A DNA stretch of 64,000 nucleotides from Rhodococcus sp. KRD197 (GCF_017168235.1 NZ_JABFAO010000015.1:152823-216822), one strand, 5' to 3'; numbered from the stretch's first letter, positions 53,436 to 62,952 are shown. The notes: generated from the sequence alone by a model not told the origin. A program made the numbers and translations.

Positions 53436-54691
53436 GACACACGGGGCGCGCCCTCTCAGTCGTGATGTGTCTGGCGGTGGCGGCCGCGGCACCCGTCGCC
53501 GCCTCGGCGGAAGGCTTCGACTCGACAGTGGCGCCCCGCATCGTCCGAGCGCAGGAAGTACACGAGGGTCCGGTCGCTCTCCCCGGCGCAGCGAAGACAC
53601 TCGTGGTCACGTACGAGTCGACCTCGGTCGCAGGCCACCCCACCCCGATGACGGGATCGCTGCTACTGCCGTCGACGCCACCACCTCCCGGGGGATGGCC
53701 GCTCGTCGTGTGGAGTCACATGACCACCGGTGCCGCCGATCGGTGCGCCCCGTCCACCGCGTCGTACGGTGACCCCGAGCTGGCCCGAATGACGAGCGGT
53801 GACGCCGTCGTCACGGGTCTGCTCGACTCCGGGTTCGCCGTCGCCAGGCCCGACTACGAAGGCATGGGCGGACCCGGGACCCATCCGTACCTCATCGGGT
53901 CATCGCTCGCGCGCTCCGTGGTCGACATAGCGCGCGCCGCGCAGACCTACTATCCCGACATCGGCACCGATGTCATCCTCGCGGGCCACTCCGAGGGCGC
54001 GGTCGCATCCCTGTGGGCCGCCGCGCTCCCGGTCGAAGAATGGGGCGGATTGTCCCTGCGCGGTGTCGCCGCGCTCGCCCCACCGACACAGATGGGGACG
54101 ATCGTCACCCAGGCGAGCCGTATCCCTTGGGCGGGACCCGGTATTGGTGACCTGGTGGGCCTGGCTGCACTGATGATCAACGGTGCATCGGCCGTCGACG
54201 AGGATTTCCACACGCTGACCACCGAGGGTGGACTGAGCGCTCGAGCATCCGAGGCAATGGCCGAGGTAGACACGTTGTGTTACGGCGAGCTGGCATCGGC
54301 GCAGTCGATCGGAGCGCTCGCCCCCAGCGAGTTACTCGGCCCCCGCGGCGAGGAGGCCCTGGGGCGTCTTGCCGCGATCACCGATGCGAACGACGTCGCT
54401 CACCTGTCCATCGATACCCACATCCCCGTGCGAATCGATGCCGCACAGTCCGACGCCGTCGCACCCCTCCCTGTCGTGGTCGGTCTCGCGGAGAGCTACA
54501 GACGAGCGGGGAACGAGGTGACCTTCGCGCACCATCCCGGTGGTCATACGGACGTCGCCACCCGTCCTGGCGTCGCGGCACAGATCGTCGACTGGACCAG
54601 ACTGGCGTTCGACCGACATCGACCGCTTCCGTCGCCCGCTCCAACCACTGCGAAAGAATCTCAGAATTCCTCGTACGTGTCCGGGTCCTGA
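53432..54691 (+). CDS. Secreted lipase (LIP/secretory lipase family)
   Basis: A 419-residue alpha/beta hydrolase with a signal peptide (RALSVVMCLAVAAAAPVAAS, cleavage near residue 26). Oxyanion region VVWSHMTTGAADRCAPS, nucleophile motif GHSEGA (Ser187), then QSDAVAPL and PGGHTDVA for the Asp and His. Similar secretory lipases cleave triacylglycerols or cell-envelope esters. GTG 53432 overlaps the M28-like gene (GTGA). The last 31 bases are antisense to the end of the convergent aldo/keto reductase gene. Confidence 0.87.
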   Translation: MRHTGRALSVVMCLAVAAAAPVAASAEGFDSTVAPRIVRAQEVHEGPVALPGAAKTLVVTYESTSVAGHPTPMTGSLLLPSTPPPPGGWPLVVWSHMTTGAADRCAPSTASYGDPELARMTSGDAVVTGLLDSGFAVARPDYEGMGGPGTHPYLIGSSLARSVVDIARAAQTYYPDIGTDVILAGHSEGAVASLWAAALPVEEWGGLSLRGVAALAPPTQMGTIVTQASRIPWAGPGIGDLVGLAALMINGASAVDEDFHTLTTEGGLSARASEAMAEVDTLCYGELASAQSIGALAPSELLGPRGEEALGRLAAITDANDVAHLSIDTHIPVRIDAAQSDAVAPLPVVVGLAESYRRAGNEVTFAHHPGGHTDVATRPGVAAQIVDWTRLAFDRHRPLPSPAPTTAKESQNSSYVSGS

Positions 54692-55488
54692 TCCCAGATT
54701 CGGCCACGCTCGAGCCCGGAGATAGCAGCGACCTCGTCGTCGGTCAGTTCGAATCCGAAGACGTCGAGGTTCTGGCGCTGACGGTCGGGATTCGACGATT
54801 TGGGGAGCGGGATCGCACCGAGTTGGACGTGCCAGCGCAGCACGACCTGTCCCGGCGTGACGCCGTGCGCCGCGGCGGCGTCGGCGATCGGCGCAGCCGC
54901 GAGCAGTTCGGAGCCGCGGCCGAGTGGGCTCCAGCTTTCGGTGACGATGCCGTGTTCGGCGTGGTAAGCGCGCAACTCGGCCTGCGGAAAGTACGGATGC
55001 ATTTCGATCTGGTTGACGGCGGGCACCACCGCGGTCTCCGACGCGAGCCGGTCCAAATGCTCGACCGTGAAGTTGGAGACGCCGATCGACCTGACCTTTC
55101 CTTCCTGTTGCAGATCGATCATCGCGCGCCACGTGTCGACGTACTTGCCGACCCTGGGTAGCGGCCAGTGAATGAGCAGCAGGTCGATGTAGTCGACCGC
55201 CAGGTCGTTCATCGACGTCCGTGCCGACCCTTTCGCTTCGTCGTAGCCATGAAAGCGACCCGGAATCTTGGTCGAAATCGAGATGTCCTCACGCGCGACC
55301 AGCGAGCTGGCCACAGCCCGACCCACTCCGCTTTCACTGCCGTAACTCAGGGCGGTGTCGATCAGGCGGTATCCGGCGTCGAGTGCCGACGTGACCGTCG
55401 ACGCCATGTCCTCACCTTCGGACTGCACGGTCCCGAGGCCGAGGAGCGGCAGGACGTGTCCGTCGTTGAGTGTGATCGTGGGCGTCAT
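54661..55488 (-). CDS. Aldo/keto reductase
   Basis: A 275-residue NADPH-dependent AKR. Catalytic tetrad visible in DTALSYGSESGVG (Asp, Tyr), ISTKIPGRF (Lys) and LLLIHWPLP (His); the coenzyme motif IPLPKSSNPDRQRQN is near the C-terminus. Resembles AKR5 2,5-diketo-gluconate or morphine-6-dehydrogenase-like reductases. It opens the sugar-catabolic region, but the link to inositol use is positional only. AAAGGA precedes ATG 55488. Confidence 0.88.
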   Translation of the reverse strand: MTPTITLNDGHVLPLLGLGTVQSEGEDMASTVTSALDAGYRLIDTALSYGSESGVGRAVASSLVAREDISISTKIPGRFHGYDEAKGSARTSMNDLAVDYIDLLLIHWPLPRVGKYVDTWRAMIDLQQEGKVRSIGVSNFTVEHLDRLASETAVVPAVNQIEMHPYFPQAELRAYHAEHGIVTESWSPLGRGSELLAAAPIADAAAAHGVTPGQVVLRWHVQLGAIPLPKSSNPDRQRQNLDVFGFELTDDEVAAISGLERGRIWDQDPDTYEEF

Positions 55489-55527
55489 AGGGGTCCTTTC
55501 AGAACTTCAGCCAAAGAATGAAAGCAG

Positions 55528-56568
55528 TCAGTGCGAACTGTGGGGTGCATTGAATCGTGTCAGGATCTGGATCGGAGATCGCTCGCCCTCCACACCGCCG
55601 ACTCCCCCACCCTCCTGCATCAGGATTCTGCATGCCAGCCTGGCGTCGGCTCGCAGATCGTGATGGAGGATGGCCGAGACCGACCCGGACCGCAACAACC
55701 GACGGTTGTCACTGTCGAGATCGTGGCCGACGAAGACCCGGCAGCGTCGACCCAAGCGCTCGAAAGCTCGCACGGCGCCGGTGTTTCCGCCGCCGATCGA
55801 GTACACCGCTTCCAGACGATCGTGCTCGGCGAGGGCGCGCTCGACGAGTAGTTCCACTGTTTCGTCCAGACCCTCGCTGTCGGTGATCTCCACGACGCGC
55901 CTACCCGCCGTGCCCCGTTCACTGCCCAGCGCGCGCAGCGTGCTGCGAAAGCCCATCTCGCGCTCGCCTTCGTTGCGAAAGATGTTGCTGGTCGAGACGA
56001 TGAGAACGGCGGCGTCGCCGTCAGCGAGCCAGCTGTCCACCAGGTAGGCCGCAGTTGCTCCAGCCGCTCTGTTGTCGATTCCGACGTAGCTGGATCTCTT
56101 GCTGTCCGGCACATCGGTCACGTACGTGACGACCGGGATGCCGACCTCGACGAGATGATCGATCGTGGCAACCACGTCCGGATCGTCGGGTGCCTTGACG
56201 ATCACCCCGTGCGACCCTTTGGCGGCAATCCTCGTCAGGTCCTCGACCATCCTCGGCACCGATTCGGTCTCCCGGAGGTGAAATCGACACCTGACCACGG
56301 CCGGCGACAGCATCGGCAGCTCGGCTTCCAATGCCGACCTGAATTCCGTCGAGAACCGCGCCGGTGTTTGCATCACGACGTCGAACAAGAACTTGCGGCC
56401 GTTCAGCTTGAGCTGCGTCCGCTGCTTGTCGAGGTCTGTGATCGCCTGTTGGACTTCAGCTCTCGTATTCGCCCGGACGCCTGGCCGATCGTGCAGCACT
56501 CGATCTACCGTCGCTTCGCTCAGGCCCGCCTGCTGGGCGATCTCGCGAACCTTGTAGCGATGCGTCAC
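55528..56568 (-). CDS. LacI-family transcriptional regulator
   Basis: A 346-residue regulator. HTH KVREIAQQAGLSEATVDRVL at residues 6-25, hinge around RANTRAEVQQAI, then a periplasmic-binding-like sugar domain (GVIVKAPDDPDVVATID, FVGHDLDSDNRRLL). GTG start 56568 with AGGAG 8 bases upstream. It is divergent from the inositol dehydrogenase gene across 110 bases and probably controls it. Confidence 0.88.
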   Translation of the reverse strand: MTHRYKVREIAQQAGLSEATVDRVLHDRPGVRANTRAEVQQAITDLDKQRTQLKLNGRKFLFDVVMQTPARFSTEFRSALEAELPMLSPAVVRCRFHLRETESVPRMVEDLTRIAAKGSHGVIVKAPDDPDVVATIDHLVEVGIPVVTYVTDVPDSKRSSYVGIDNRAAGATAAYLVDSWLADGDAAVLIVSTSNIFRNEGEREMGFRSTLRALGSERGTAGRRVVEITDSEGLDETVELLVERALAEHDRLEAVYSIGGGNTGAVRAFERLGRRCRVFVGHDLDSDNRRLLRSGSVSAILHHDLRADARLACRILMQEGGGVGGVEGERSPIQILTRFNAPHSSH

Positions 56569-56678
56569 GCCCGGACTCCTGAGGTATTTTTGACGGCTTT
56601 TCGACCTTGATAGTACGGCAGCGCGAGTACAGACTCGTGACTGTCACCTCAGCTTCATCATTCGTTAGGACACTCGCA

Positions 56679-57686
56679 ATGGGCGTTATCCTCGGCGTAG
56701 TCGGCCTCGGCCGAATCGGCGCTTTCCACACAGCCACACTGAGCACCCTGCCCGGTGTCGACGGCCTGGTCGTCACCGACGAACGTCCGGCGGTCACCGC
56801 GGCCGTTGCCGCCGAGTTCGGCGCGAAAGCCGTCGACAGCGCGGCTGAACTGATCGCGTCGGGCGTCGACGGGGTTGTCGTCGCCGCAGCGACACCCGCA
56901 CACGCCTCGCTGGTCCTGGCCTGCGTCGATGCCGGAATTCCGGTGTTCTGCGAGAAGCCACTCGCCGCGACGCCAGGTGAGAGCGTCGCCGTCGTCACCG
57001 GCATCGAATCCTCCGGCGTGCCGGTTCAGATCGGTTACAACCGCCGCTTCGCCCCGGCCTTCGCTGCCGCCAAGAACGCGGTGACCTCCGGCGAGCTCGG
57101 GTGGCTGCACACCGTCCGCTCGACGACTCTCGATCCCGCGCCCCCTCCGATGGACTACGTCGCCGTCTCCGGTGGCATCTTCCGCGACTGCAGCGTGCAC
57201 GACTTCGACATCGTTCGCTGGATCGTCGGCCGCGAGGTCGTCGAGGTCTACGCGGCGGGTTCCAACCAGGGCGATCCGGCTTTCGCCGCCGCAGGCGACG
57301 TCGACACCGCTACCACCACACTCACTTTCGACAACGGCACCATCGGCGTGGTGTCCAACACCCGCTACAACGCGCGCGGCTACGACTGCCGACTCGAAGT
57401 ACACGGCAGCGAGGATGCCGTCGTGGCCGGATGGGACGAGCAAGTTCCCGTCCGCAATCTGGAAACGGGCGCCACCTTCCCCACCGGGACTCCACACAGT
57501 TTCTTCATGGATCGCTTCGCTTCCGCCTACCAGCTCGAATTGGGTGCGTTCGTCGACGTCGTCGAGGGCCGTCTCGAATCTCCCTGCACGCCGCGAGATG
57601 CACTCGAAGTCGCCTTCATCGCAGAGGCCGCGACACTGTCCCTACAACAGCACCGCCCGGTGCGAATCGACGAGGTACGACTGTGA
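56679..57686 (+). CDS. Gfo/Idh/MocA oxidoreductase, probable inositol 2-dehydrogenase
   Basis: A 335-residue NAD-dependent dehydrogenase. N-terminal GVVGLGRIGAFHTATL, the catalytic-Lys motif FCEKPLAATPGE, and GGIFRDCSVHDFDIVRWIVG, which is the His-containing segment typical of myo-inositol dehydrogenases. It would oxidise an inositol C2 hydroxyl to inosose. ATG 56679 with TTAGGA; the open frame from 56607 lacks support. Its stop overlaps the next start (GTGA), pairing it with an IolE-like enzyme. Confidence 0.85.
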   Translation: MGVILGVVGLGRIGAFHTATLSTLPGVDGLVVTDERPAVTAAVAAEFGAKAVDSAAELIASGVDGVVVAAATPAHASLVLACVDAGIPVFCEKPLAATPGESVAVVTGIESSGVPVQIGYNRRFAPAFAAAKNAVTSGELGWLHTVRSTTLDPAPPPMDYVAVSGGIFRDCSVHDFDIVRWIVGREVVEVYAAGSNQGDPAFAAAGDVDTATTTLTFDNGTIGVVSNTRYNARGYDCRLEVHGSEDAVVAGWDEQVPVRNLETGATFPTGTPHSFFMDRFASAYQLELGAFVDVVEGRLESPCTPRDALEVAFIAEAATLSLQQHRPVRIDEVRL

Positions 57687-58591
57687 CCACTACGAAGAAC
57701 CAGACCGACATCCGTATCGCCGGAGCACCGATCTCCTGGGGCGTCTGCGAGGTACCCGGGTGGGGTCACCAGATCGCGCCCGCCCGCGTGCTCACCGAAA
57801 TGCGCGACGCCGGGCTGACCGCCACGGAAGTCGGACCGGAGGGATTTCTGCCCGCCGATCCGAACGAGCTCGCCGCCACCCTCGACGAGGTCGGGCTCAC
57901 ATCCGTCGGCGGCTTCGCCCCCGTGCTTCTGCACGACGCCGATCACGATCCGGTCCCCGGCATCGCACCGCTCCTCGACGCTTTCGTCGCCTCGCGAGCC
58001 GAGGTCATCGTGCTTGCCGCCGTCACCGGGACCGACGGCTACGATTCTCGCCCCGAGCTCGATGAGAATCAGTGGAACACATTGCTGCGCAACTTGGATC
58101 GCCTCGAACAGGCGGCTGCCGATCGTGGCATCCGAGCGGTGCTGCATCCCCACGTCGGCACCATGGTCGAGCAGCGGGACGAGGTGTACCGGGTACTCGA
58201 CGGTTCCGCCATCGGACTGTGCCTCGACACAGGTCATCTCCTCATCGGCGGAACCGATCCGCTGGACCTCGTCACCTCGCACGCCTCTCGGATCACCCAC
58301 GCGCACCTCAAGGATGTCGATGCCGCGCTCGCGGCGCGGGTGCAATCGGGCGAACTGACGTACACCGAGGCCGTCGCCAGCGGCATGTACACCCCGCTGG
58401 GCACAGGTGACGTCGACATCGAACGGGTTGTTCTGGGATTGCTCGACGCCGGATTCGACGGTTGGTTCGTGTTGGAACAGGACACGATTCTCACGGCCGA
58501 ACCGACCGACGCCGGACCCGTGATCGACGTCATCGCCAGTGTCGCCTACCTTCGTGAAGTGGTGAAAGCCCGCGTACCGTCCACGGTATGA
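57683..58591 (+). CDS. IolE-like sugar isomerase/dehydratase (TIM barrel)
   Basis: A 302-residue xylose-isomerase-like TIM barrel. IAGAPISWGVCEVPGWGHQI at the N-terminus closely matches myo-inosose-2 dehydratase (IolE). Likely metal ligands lie in VLHPHVGTMVE, CLDTGHLLIGG and HAHLKDVD, and WFVLEQDT supplies a Glu. It probably acts on inosose, but inosose isomerase (IolI-like) is possible. GTG 57683 overlaps the dehydrogenase; its own stop overlaps the next gene (ATGA). Confidence 0.82.
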   Translation: MTTTKNQTDIRIAGAPISWGVCEVPGWGHQIAPARVLTEMRDAGLTATEVGPEGFLPADPNELAATLDEVGLTSVGGFAPVLLHDADHDPVPGIAPLLDAFVASRAEVIVLAAVTGTDGYDSRPELDENQWNTLLRNLDRLEQAAADRGIRAVLHPHVGTMVEQRDEVYRVLDGSAIGLCLDTGHLLIGGTDPLDLVTSHASRITHAHLKDVDAALAARVQSGELTYTEAVASGMYTPLGTGDVDIERVVLGLLDAGFDGWFVLEQDTILTAEPTDAGPVIDVIASVAYLREVVKARVPSTV

Positions 58592-59568
58592 GCGGGCTGC
58601 GAATCGGCGTTCTCGGTGCGTCGCGAATCGCCGAGAACGCAATCGTCGAGCCGGCCCGCATGCTCGGTCACCGCCTCGTTGCCTGTGCCGCACGGGACCA
58701 CGGTCGGGCCGAAGCGTTTGCCTCGAAACATGGTGTGGAACGCGCCCTTCCGTCGTATCAGGACCTCATCGACGACCCGGATGTGGACGTCGTCTACAAC
58801 CCGTTGGCCAACTCTCTGCACGCACCCTGGAATCTTGCGGCAGTCAGAGCAGGAAAGCCCGTGCTGACCGAGAAGCCCTTCGCTCGCAACCGCACCGAGG
58901 CCGCGCACGTCGCGGATCTCGCTTCAGCACAGGGCGTCACCGTGATGGAGGGGTTTCACTACCTCTTTCACCCGGTCACGCGACGGCTGCAGCAGTTGCT
59001 GAGCGAGGGCACCCTCGGTGAGCTCCGGCATGTCGAGGTGGCGATGCGCATGCCGACTCCCGCGCCGACCGATCCGCGTTGGTCGCTCGAACTTGCCGGT
59101 GGAGCACTGATGGATCTGGGCTGCTACGGACTGCACTCCCACCGGCTCCTCGGAAGTTGGGCAGGAGGATCTCCTAGGATCGTCGAGGCACGCGCTGTCG
59201 AGCGGTCCCCAGGAATCGACGAAACCTTCGACGTCGACCTCGAATTCCCGAACGGGGCGACCGGTGCGTCCCTGAATTCGATGATCCATCCAGCCCACCA
59301 GTTCACGCTGACATTGTTCGGATCGAAGGGCCGAGCATGTGCCCACAACTTCATCGAACCGCATCAGGACGATCGAATCACCGTCACGATCGGTTCGGAC
59401 ACCACGGTCGAGAACCTCGGCACGCGGTCGTCGTACACCTATCAGTTGGAGACCTTCGCCGAACATCTGACCGAGGGAACGCCACTGCCGATCGACGCTG
59501 ACGACGCAGTTGCGAACATGACCATGGTCGACGAGGCTTATCGCGCCGCCGGAATGTCACCTCGCTGA
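58588..59568 (+). CDS. Gfo/Idh/MocA-family oxidoreductase
   Basis: A 326-residue dehydrogenase. RIGVLGASRIAENAIVEPAR starts the nucleotide-binding fold; VLTEKPFARNRTE holds the Lys of the EKP motif; GGALMDLGCYGLHSHRLL contains the His region. The substrate is unknown; the coupled context (third gene of a GTGA/ATGA-linked set) suggests an inositol- or inosose-derived polyol. Confidence 0.82.
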   Translation: MSGLRIGVLGASRIAENAIVEPARMLGHRLVACAARDHGRAEAFASKHGVERALPSYQDLIDDPDVDVVYNPLANSLHAPWNLAAVRAGKPVLTEKPFARNRTEAAHVADLASAQGVTVMEGFHYLFHPVTRRLQQLLSEGTLGELRHVEVAMRMPTPAPTDPRWSLELAGGALMDLGCYGLHSHRLLGSWAGGSPRIVEARAVERSPGIDETFDVDLEFPNGATGASLNSMIHPAHQFTLTLFGSKGRACAHNFIEPHQDDRITVTIGSDTTVENLGTRSSYTYQLETFAEHLTEGTPLPIDADDAVANMTMVDEAYRAAGMSPR

Positions 59569-59590
59569 GTTCTGCGTCGAGCGTTCTGCT

Positions 59591-60772
59591 TCACGCGCCG
59601 GGCGCGACCCACCTTCCGGAGTCGACGGACTCGGTCATGGCGTCCAGAACCTTGGCACTGCGCACGGCGTCCCACACCGTGGCGCCGATCGGCTTGCCCT
59701 CGGCGATGGACCGCAGGAAGCGTTCGGCTTCGATGACCTTGAGGTCGTCGTAACCCATCGAGGACGCCGAGCCCGGTTGAAAGGCCCCGTATTCGCCCTG
59801 CTTCGGTCCCACGTAGATGGTCGAGACCGGCTGATCCTGGTACCTGTCTCCGAGGCTGACCGCGAGTTCGCCGAGGCGCCGGAAATCCCAGAAGACCGCG
59901 CCTTTGGTGCCGTGGATCTCGAATCCGTAGGCGTTCTGTTCGCCGACCGACACGCGGCTCGCTTCGAGCGTTGCCCGTGCGCCCGAGGCCAACCGAATCT
60001 GACTGCTCACGAAGTCTTCGTTCTCGACCGGACCGAGTTCACCTCCGGTGGCGAGTGCGTGTCCACTGGTCGCCCCGAGCGGCGTGGCCCGCTGTGGCAC
60101 GAAAACCGCGGTGTCCGCGACCAGAGAATCGATGTCCCCCAGGAGGTACCACAGCAGATCCGCGCCGTGCGAGGCGAGATCACCCAGCACTCCGTTACCT
60201 CCGCGAGCCCTCTCGAACCGCCAACTGAGGGCGCCGTCCGGGTGCGCTGCGTAGTCACTGAAGAATCGAAAACGAGCGTGGGTGACGGTACCGAGCTCGC
60301 CGGAGTCGATGAGTGCCTTGGCTTCCTCGACGGCGGGTGCATTGCGGTAGTTGAATCCGACGGACGTCTGCACTCCCGCCTTGTCCGCGGACAGGGCCAC
60401 AGCACGCGCATCGTCGGCGGACAAGCCGACTGGCTTTTCGATCCAGATGTGTTTGCCCGCCTCGGCCATCGCAGTTCCGATGCTGCGGTGCAGGAAGTTC
60501 GGGGCCGTGATGGACACAGCGCCGATTGCCCGATCCGCCTCGATGTCGTGCCAGTCGGTGGTGGACCCTTCGAAACCGAATTGCGCGGCCGCTTCCTCGG
60601 CCCGTCCCGGGACCTCGTCGGCGACAGTCGCGAGCGTCGGGGCCAGAGCGAGGTGCGGGTAGTGATGCCGGATGCGGGCGTAGGCCTGCGTGTGCACGCG
60701 GCCCATCCAACCGAAACCGGCGACGGCGACCCTGATTCCCTGCGGTGAACTCGTGCCGTGCGGTGAACTCAC
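59591..60772 (-). CDS. Gfo/Idh/MocA-family oxidoreductase
   Basis: A 393-residue dehydrogenase. IRVAVAGFGWMGRVHTQAYA, EKP motif HIWIEKPVGLSADDAR, and GGNGVLGDLASHGADLLWYL are family signatures; the C-terminal domain is typical of inositol/scyllo-inositol dehydrogenase-like proteins. GTG 60772 has GAGGAG upstream and begins SSPHGTSSPQG, which comes from an 18-base duplication. The frame back to 61006 crosses the LacI operator region and is rejected. It is divergent from the LacI regulator across 170 bases. Confidence 0.83.
   Translation of the reverse strand: MSSPHGTSSPQGIRVAVAGFGWMGRVHTQAYARIRHHYPHLALAPTLATVADEVPGRAEEAAAQFGFEGSTTDWHDIEADRAIGAVSITAPNFLHRSIGTAMAEAGKHIWIEKPVGLSADDARAVALSADKAGVQTSVGFNYRNAPAVEEAKALIDSGELGTVTHARFRFFSDYAAHPDGALSWRFERARGGNGVLGDLASHGADLLWYLLGDIDSLVADTAVFVPQRATPLGATSGHALATGGELGPVENEDFVSSQIRLASGARATLEASRVSVGEQNAYGFEIHGTKGAVFWDFRRLGELAVSLGDRYQDQPVSTIYVGPKQGEYGAFQPGSASSMGYDDLKVIEAERFLRSIAEGKPIGATVWDAVRSAKVLDAMTESVDSGRWVAPGA
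60741..60770 (-). repeat. 18-base-period direct repeat at the start of the dehydrogenase gene
   Basis: TGCGGTGAACTC occurs at 60741-60752 and 60759-60770, in frame, producing a repeated SSP-type peptide at the N-terminus. Confidence 0.6.
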
Positions 60773-60830
60773 TGGTGTGTCTCCTCGAAAGCTGGAAGAA
60801 GGTGCGAACCGACCGGCGCCCACGAACCTT

Positions 60831-60844
60831 TTGGACCGGTCCAA
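60831..60844. promoter_or_regulatory. Perfect palindrome TTGGACCGGTCCAA, LacI-type operator
   Basis: A 14-base perfect palindrome with central CG, the usual shape of LacI/GalR operators, between the divergent dehydrogenase (59591-60772) and the LacI-family gene (60943-61941). Confidence 0.7.
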
Positions 60845-60942
60845 TCCGTGGTCAGTCTTGCCGATCCAACGCAGGCGTGTCAACACCCCTGCGCCTGCTA
60901 GCGTCGTCGAGACACCGCCCCTCTCGCACGAAAGGACCCCAC

Positions 60943-61941
60943 GTGGCGCAGCCGACCATTCGTACCGTCGCCGCCCACGCCGGGGTATCCAAATCGCTTG
61001 TTTCACTGGTACTTCGCGGATCGAGCTCAGTCAGCGACGAGAAACGCGAGGCGGTCGAGAAGGCCATTCGCGAGTTGGGTTACCGCCCCAACCTCAGCGC
61101 ACGTAGCCTCAGCCAGCGCCGAACGAACATCGTGGGAGTGCTTCTCAACGACCTGCGCAACCCATGGTTCGTCGACTGCCTCGAAGGGATGAACTCGGTT
61201 CTGCAGCAACATGATCTGAAAATGTTCCTCGCCGATGGCCGACTGGACCGCAGCTCCGACGAGTCCTTCGTGGAAAGCTTCATGGATCTGCGGCTCGACG
61301 GCCTGGCTCTCGTGGGCACTCGAAACCCCACGCCGGCGATCGCTGAGGCAGCCGCATCCATGCCTACCGTGGTCGTCGCGAGCCGCGATCTCGACTTTCC
61401 GGGCGTCGACATCGTTGCCAGCGACGACGAGCTCGGAACCCAGCTGGCGGTAGGCCACCTCGTCGACTTGGGACACAGCGCAATCGCGCACGTCGCGGGC
61501 CTGGGCGCGGTGGCCGACATCCGCGCCGAGAGCTATCGAGCGGCGATGACGGCGCACGGACTCACCCGTCACATCCGTGTGGAGGAGAGCGACATGACCG
61601 AGGACGACGGGCACCGCGCAGGGACCCGGCTGCTGCAGACAGGTCGACCCACCGCAATCTACGCCGTCAACGACCTCGTCGCGATCGGCGTCATGACCGC
61701 CTGCCAGGACATGGGACTGGCGGTCCCGGCCGAGGTGTCGGTGGTGGGATACGACAACACATCCATCGCACAACTACGACATGTGCGGCTGACGAGCGTG
61801 GAAAACGCGACCGTCGAGCTCGGACGGCGGGCGGCTACCGCGCTGGTGGAGCGTATTGCGGACCCGTCGGCTGCAGGCTCACTGCAGCTCGTCCCGCCCG
61901 CCATCCAGGTGCGTGGGTCCACCGCCGCGACTGGCGCCTGA
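60943..61941 (+). CDS. LacI-family transcriptional regulator
   Basis: A 332-residue regulator. HTH TIRTVAAHAGVSKSLVSLVL at residues 5-24, hinge NLSARSLSQRRTNIVG, then a GalR-type sugar domain with VVGYDNTSIAQLRHVRLTSV near the end. GTG 60943 with AAAGGA upstream. The palindrome 99 bases before the start and in front of the divergent dehydrogenase gene is its probable operator. Confidence 0.9.
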   Translation: MAQPTIRTVAAHAGVSKSLVSLVLRGSSSVSDEKREAVEKAIRELGYRPNLSARSLSQRRTNIVGVLLNDLRNPWFVDCLEGMNSVLQQHDLKMFLADGRLDRSSDESFVESFMDLRLDGLALVGTRNPTPAIAEAAASMPTVVVASRDLDFPGVDIVASDDELGTQLAVGHLVDLGHSAIAHVAGLGAVADIRAESYRAAMTAHGLTRHIRVEESDMTEDDGHRAGTRLLQTGRPTAIYAVNDLVAIGVMTACQDMGLAVPAEVSVVGYDNTSIAQLRHVRLTSVENATVELGRRAATALVERIADPSAAGSLQLVPPAIQVRGSTAATGA

Positions 61942-61949
61942 CGGCCGGC

Positions 61950-62741
61950 TCAGCGGTCGACGACGGTGGTGTCGAAGTAGTAGCGCGAGGCGCGGTAGGC
62001 GTGCGAGCCGAACTCCACGACGCTCCCCGAGTCGTCGAATGCCGTTCGATGCATCGTCAGCAGCGGTGCCTTGAACTTCTCATCGAGCAGTTGCGCCTCT
62101 TCACGATCGGCGGCTTTCGCACCGATCCGCTGCCGGGCGAGCCGGATGTGCACACCCCTGGTTCGCAGCGATTGATACAACCCGTGCGATTCGAGCTCTT
62201 CCGGGTCGGGAGCGATTGCCGACGGCAGGTGATTGGTCATCAATGCCAATGGCTCGCCGTTCGTGCTCCTGAGTCGGCGAATGGTGACCACTTCGACGTC
62301 GTCGGCGAGATTGAGCTCACGTGCGACCTCGGCCGTCGGGATGCCGACGTGGTAGTCGAGCAACTTGGTGGACGGACTCTGCCCCGCCCGAGCGAGGTCG
62401 TCGAACAAGCTGGTGAGTTCTACGGGGCGATGGACCGGACTCTGCACCACCTGGGTACCGACGCCTCGCTTCCGAACCAGCAGCCCCTTGTCCACCAGCT
62501 CCTGGATGGCACGCCGTGTCGTGGGACGCGAAAGGTTGAGGCGCTTGGCCAAGGCCAGTTCGTTCTCGAATCGATCGCCGGGGGCCAACAGCCCGCCGAG
62601 AATCGCCGACTCGATCGCTTGGGCGAGTTGGAAGTACAGAGGAACCGGGCTACCGCGGTCCAGCTCGACGGACAATGGCGTCGCCACCGATGATCGCACC
62701 GTGGACTTGGCGTCGCCCGTGGACGTGTTCGAGGCAGTCAC
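61950..62741 (-). CDS. GntR-family (HutC-type, UTRA) transcriptional regulator
   Basis: A 263-residue regulator with winged HTH at about 38-105 (VPLYFQLAQAIESAILGG, LNLSRPTTRRAIQELVDKGL, RKRGVGTQVV) and a UTRA ligand domain at about 120-255. GTG 62741 with GGAG upstream. It is divergent from iolC; in Corynebacterium glutamicum a GntR-type IolR represses inositol genes, so it is the likely iol repressor here. Confidence 0.87.
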   Translation of the reverse strand: MTASNTSTGDAKSTVRSSVATPLSVELDRGSPVPLYFQLAQAIESAILGGLLAPGDRFENELALAKRLNLSRPTTRRAIQELVDKGLLVRKRGVGTQVVQSPVHRPVELTSLFDDLARAGQSPSTKLLDYHVGIPTAEVARELNLADDVEVVTIRRLRSTNGEPLALMTNHLPSAIAPDPEELESHGLYQSLRTRGVHIRLARQRIGAKAADREEAQLLDEKFKAPLLTMHRTAFDDSGSVVEFGSHAYRASRYYFDTTVVDR

Positions 62742-62837
62742 AGTCCGGCTCCGTATCTACTTCAGGGGCAGTCGTTTCGATGCCCGGTTTGATCGAAGTG
62801 TAGGTGAACACTAACATCGCCTTGACTTGAAGTAAGA

Positions 62838-62860
62838 ATGTCAGGACAAAGTATTGACAT
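62838..62860. promoter_or_regulatory. Inverted repeat ATGTCA-N11-TGACAT in the iolC control region
   Basis: Perfect 6-base arms with an 11-base spacer, between divergent gntR and iolC. GTGT-N6-ACAC also occurs nearby. Candidate site for the GntR-type regulator. Confidence 0.5.
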
Positions 62861-62952
62861 GAACCTGTGAACTAGCGCACAGTAGAACTCGACAAGCCGT
62901 GTGCACGTGTCACCTCTCCGTCGTACATTCCCGAAACCCTCTGGAGTCGATC

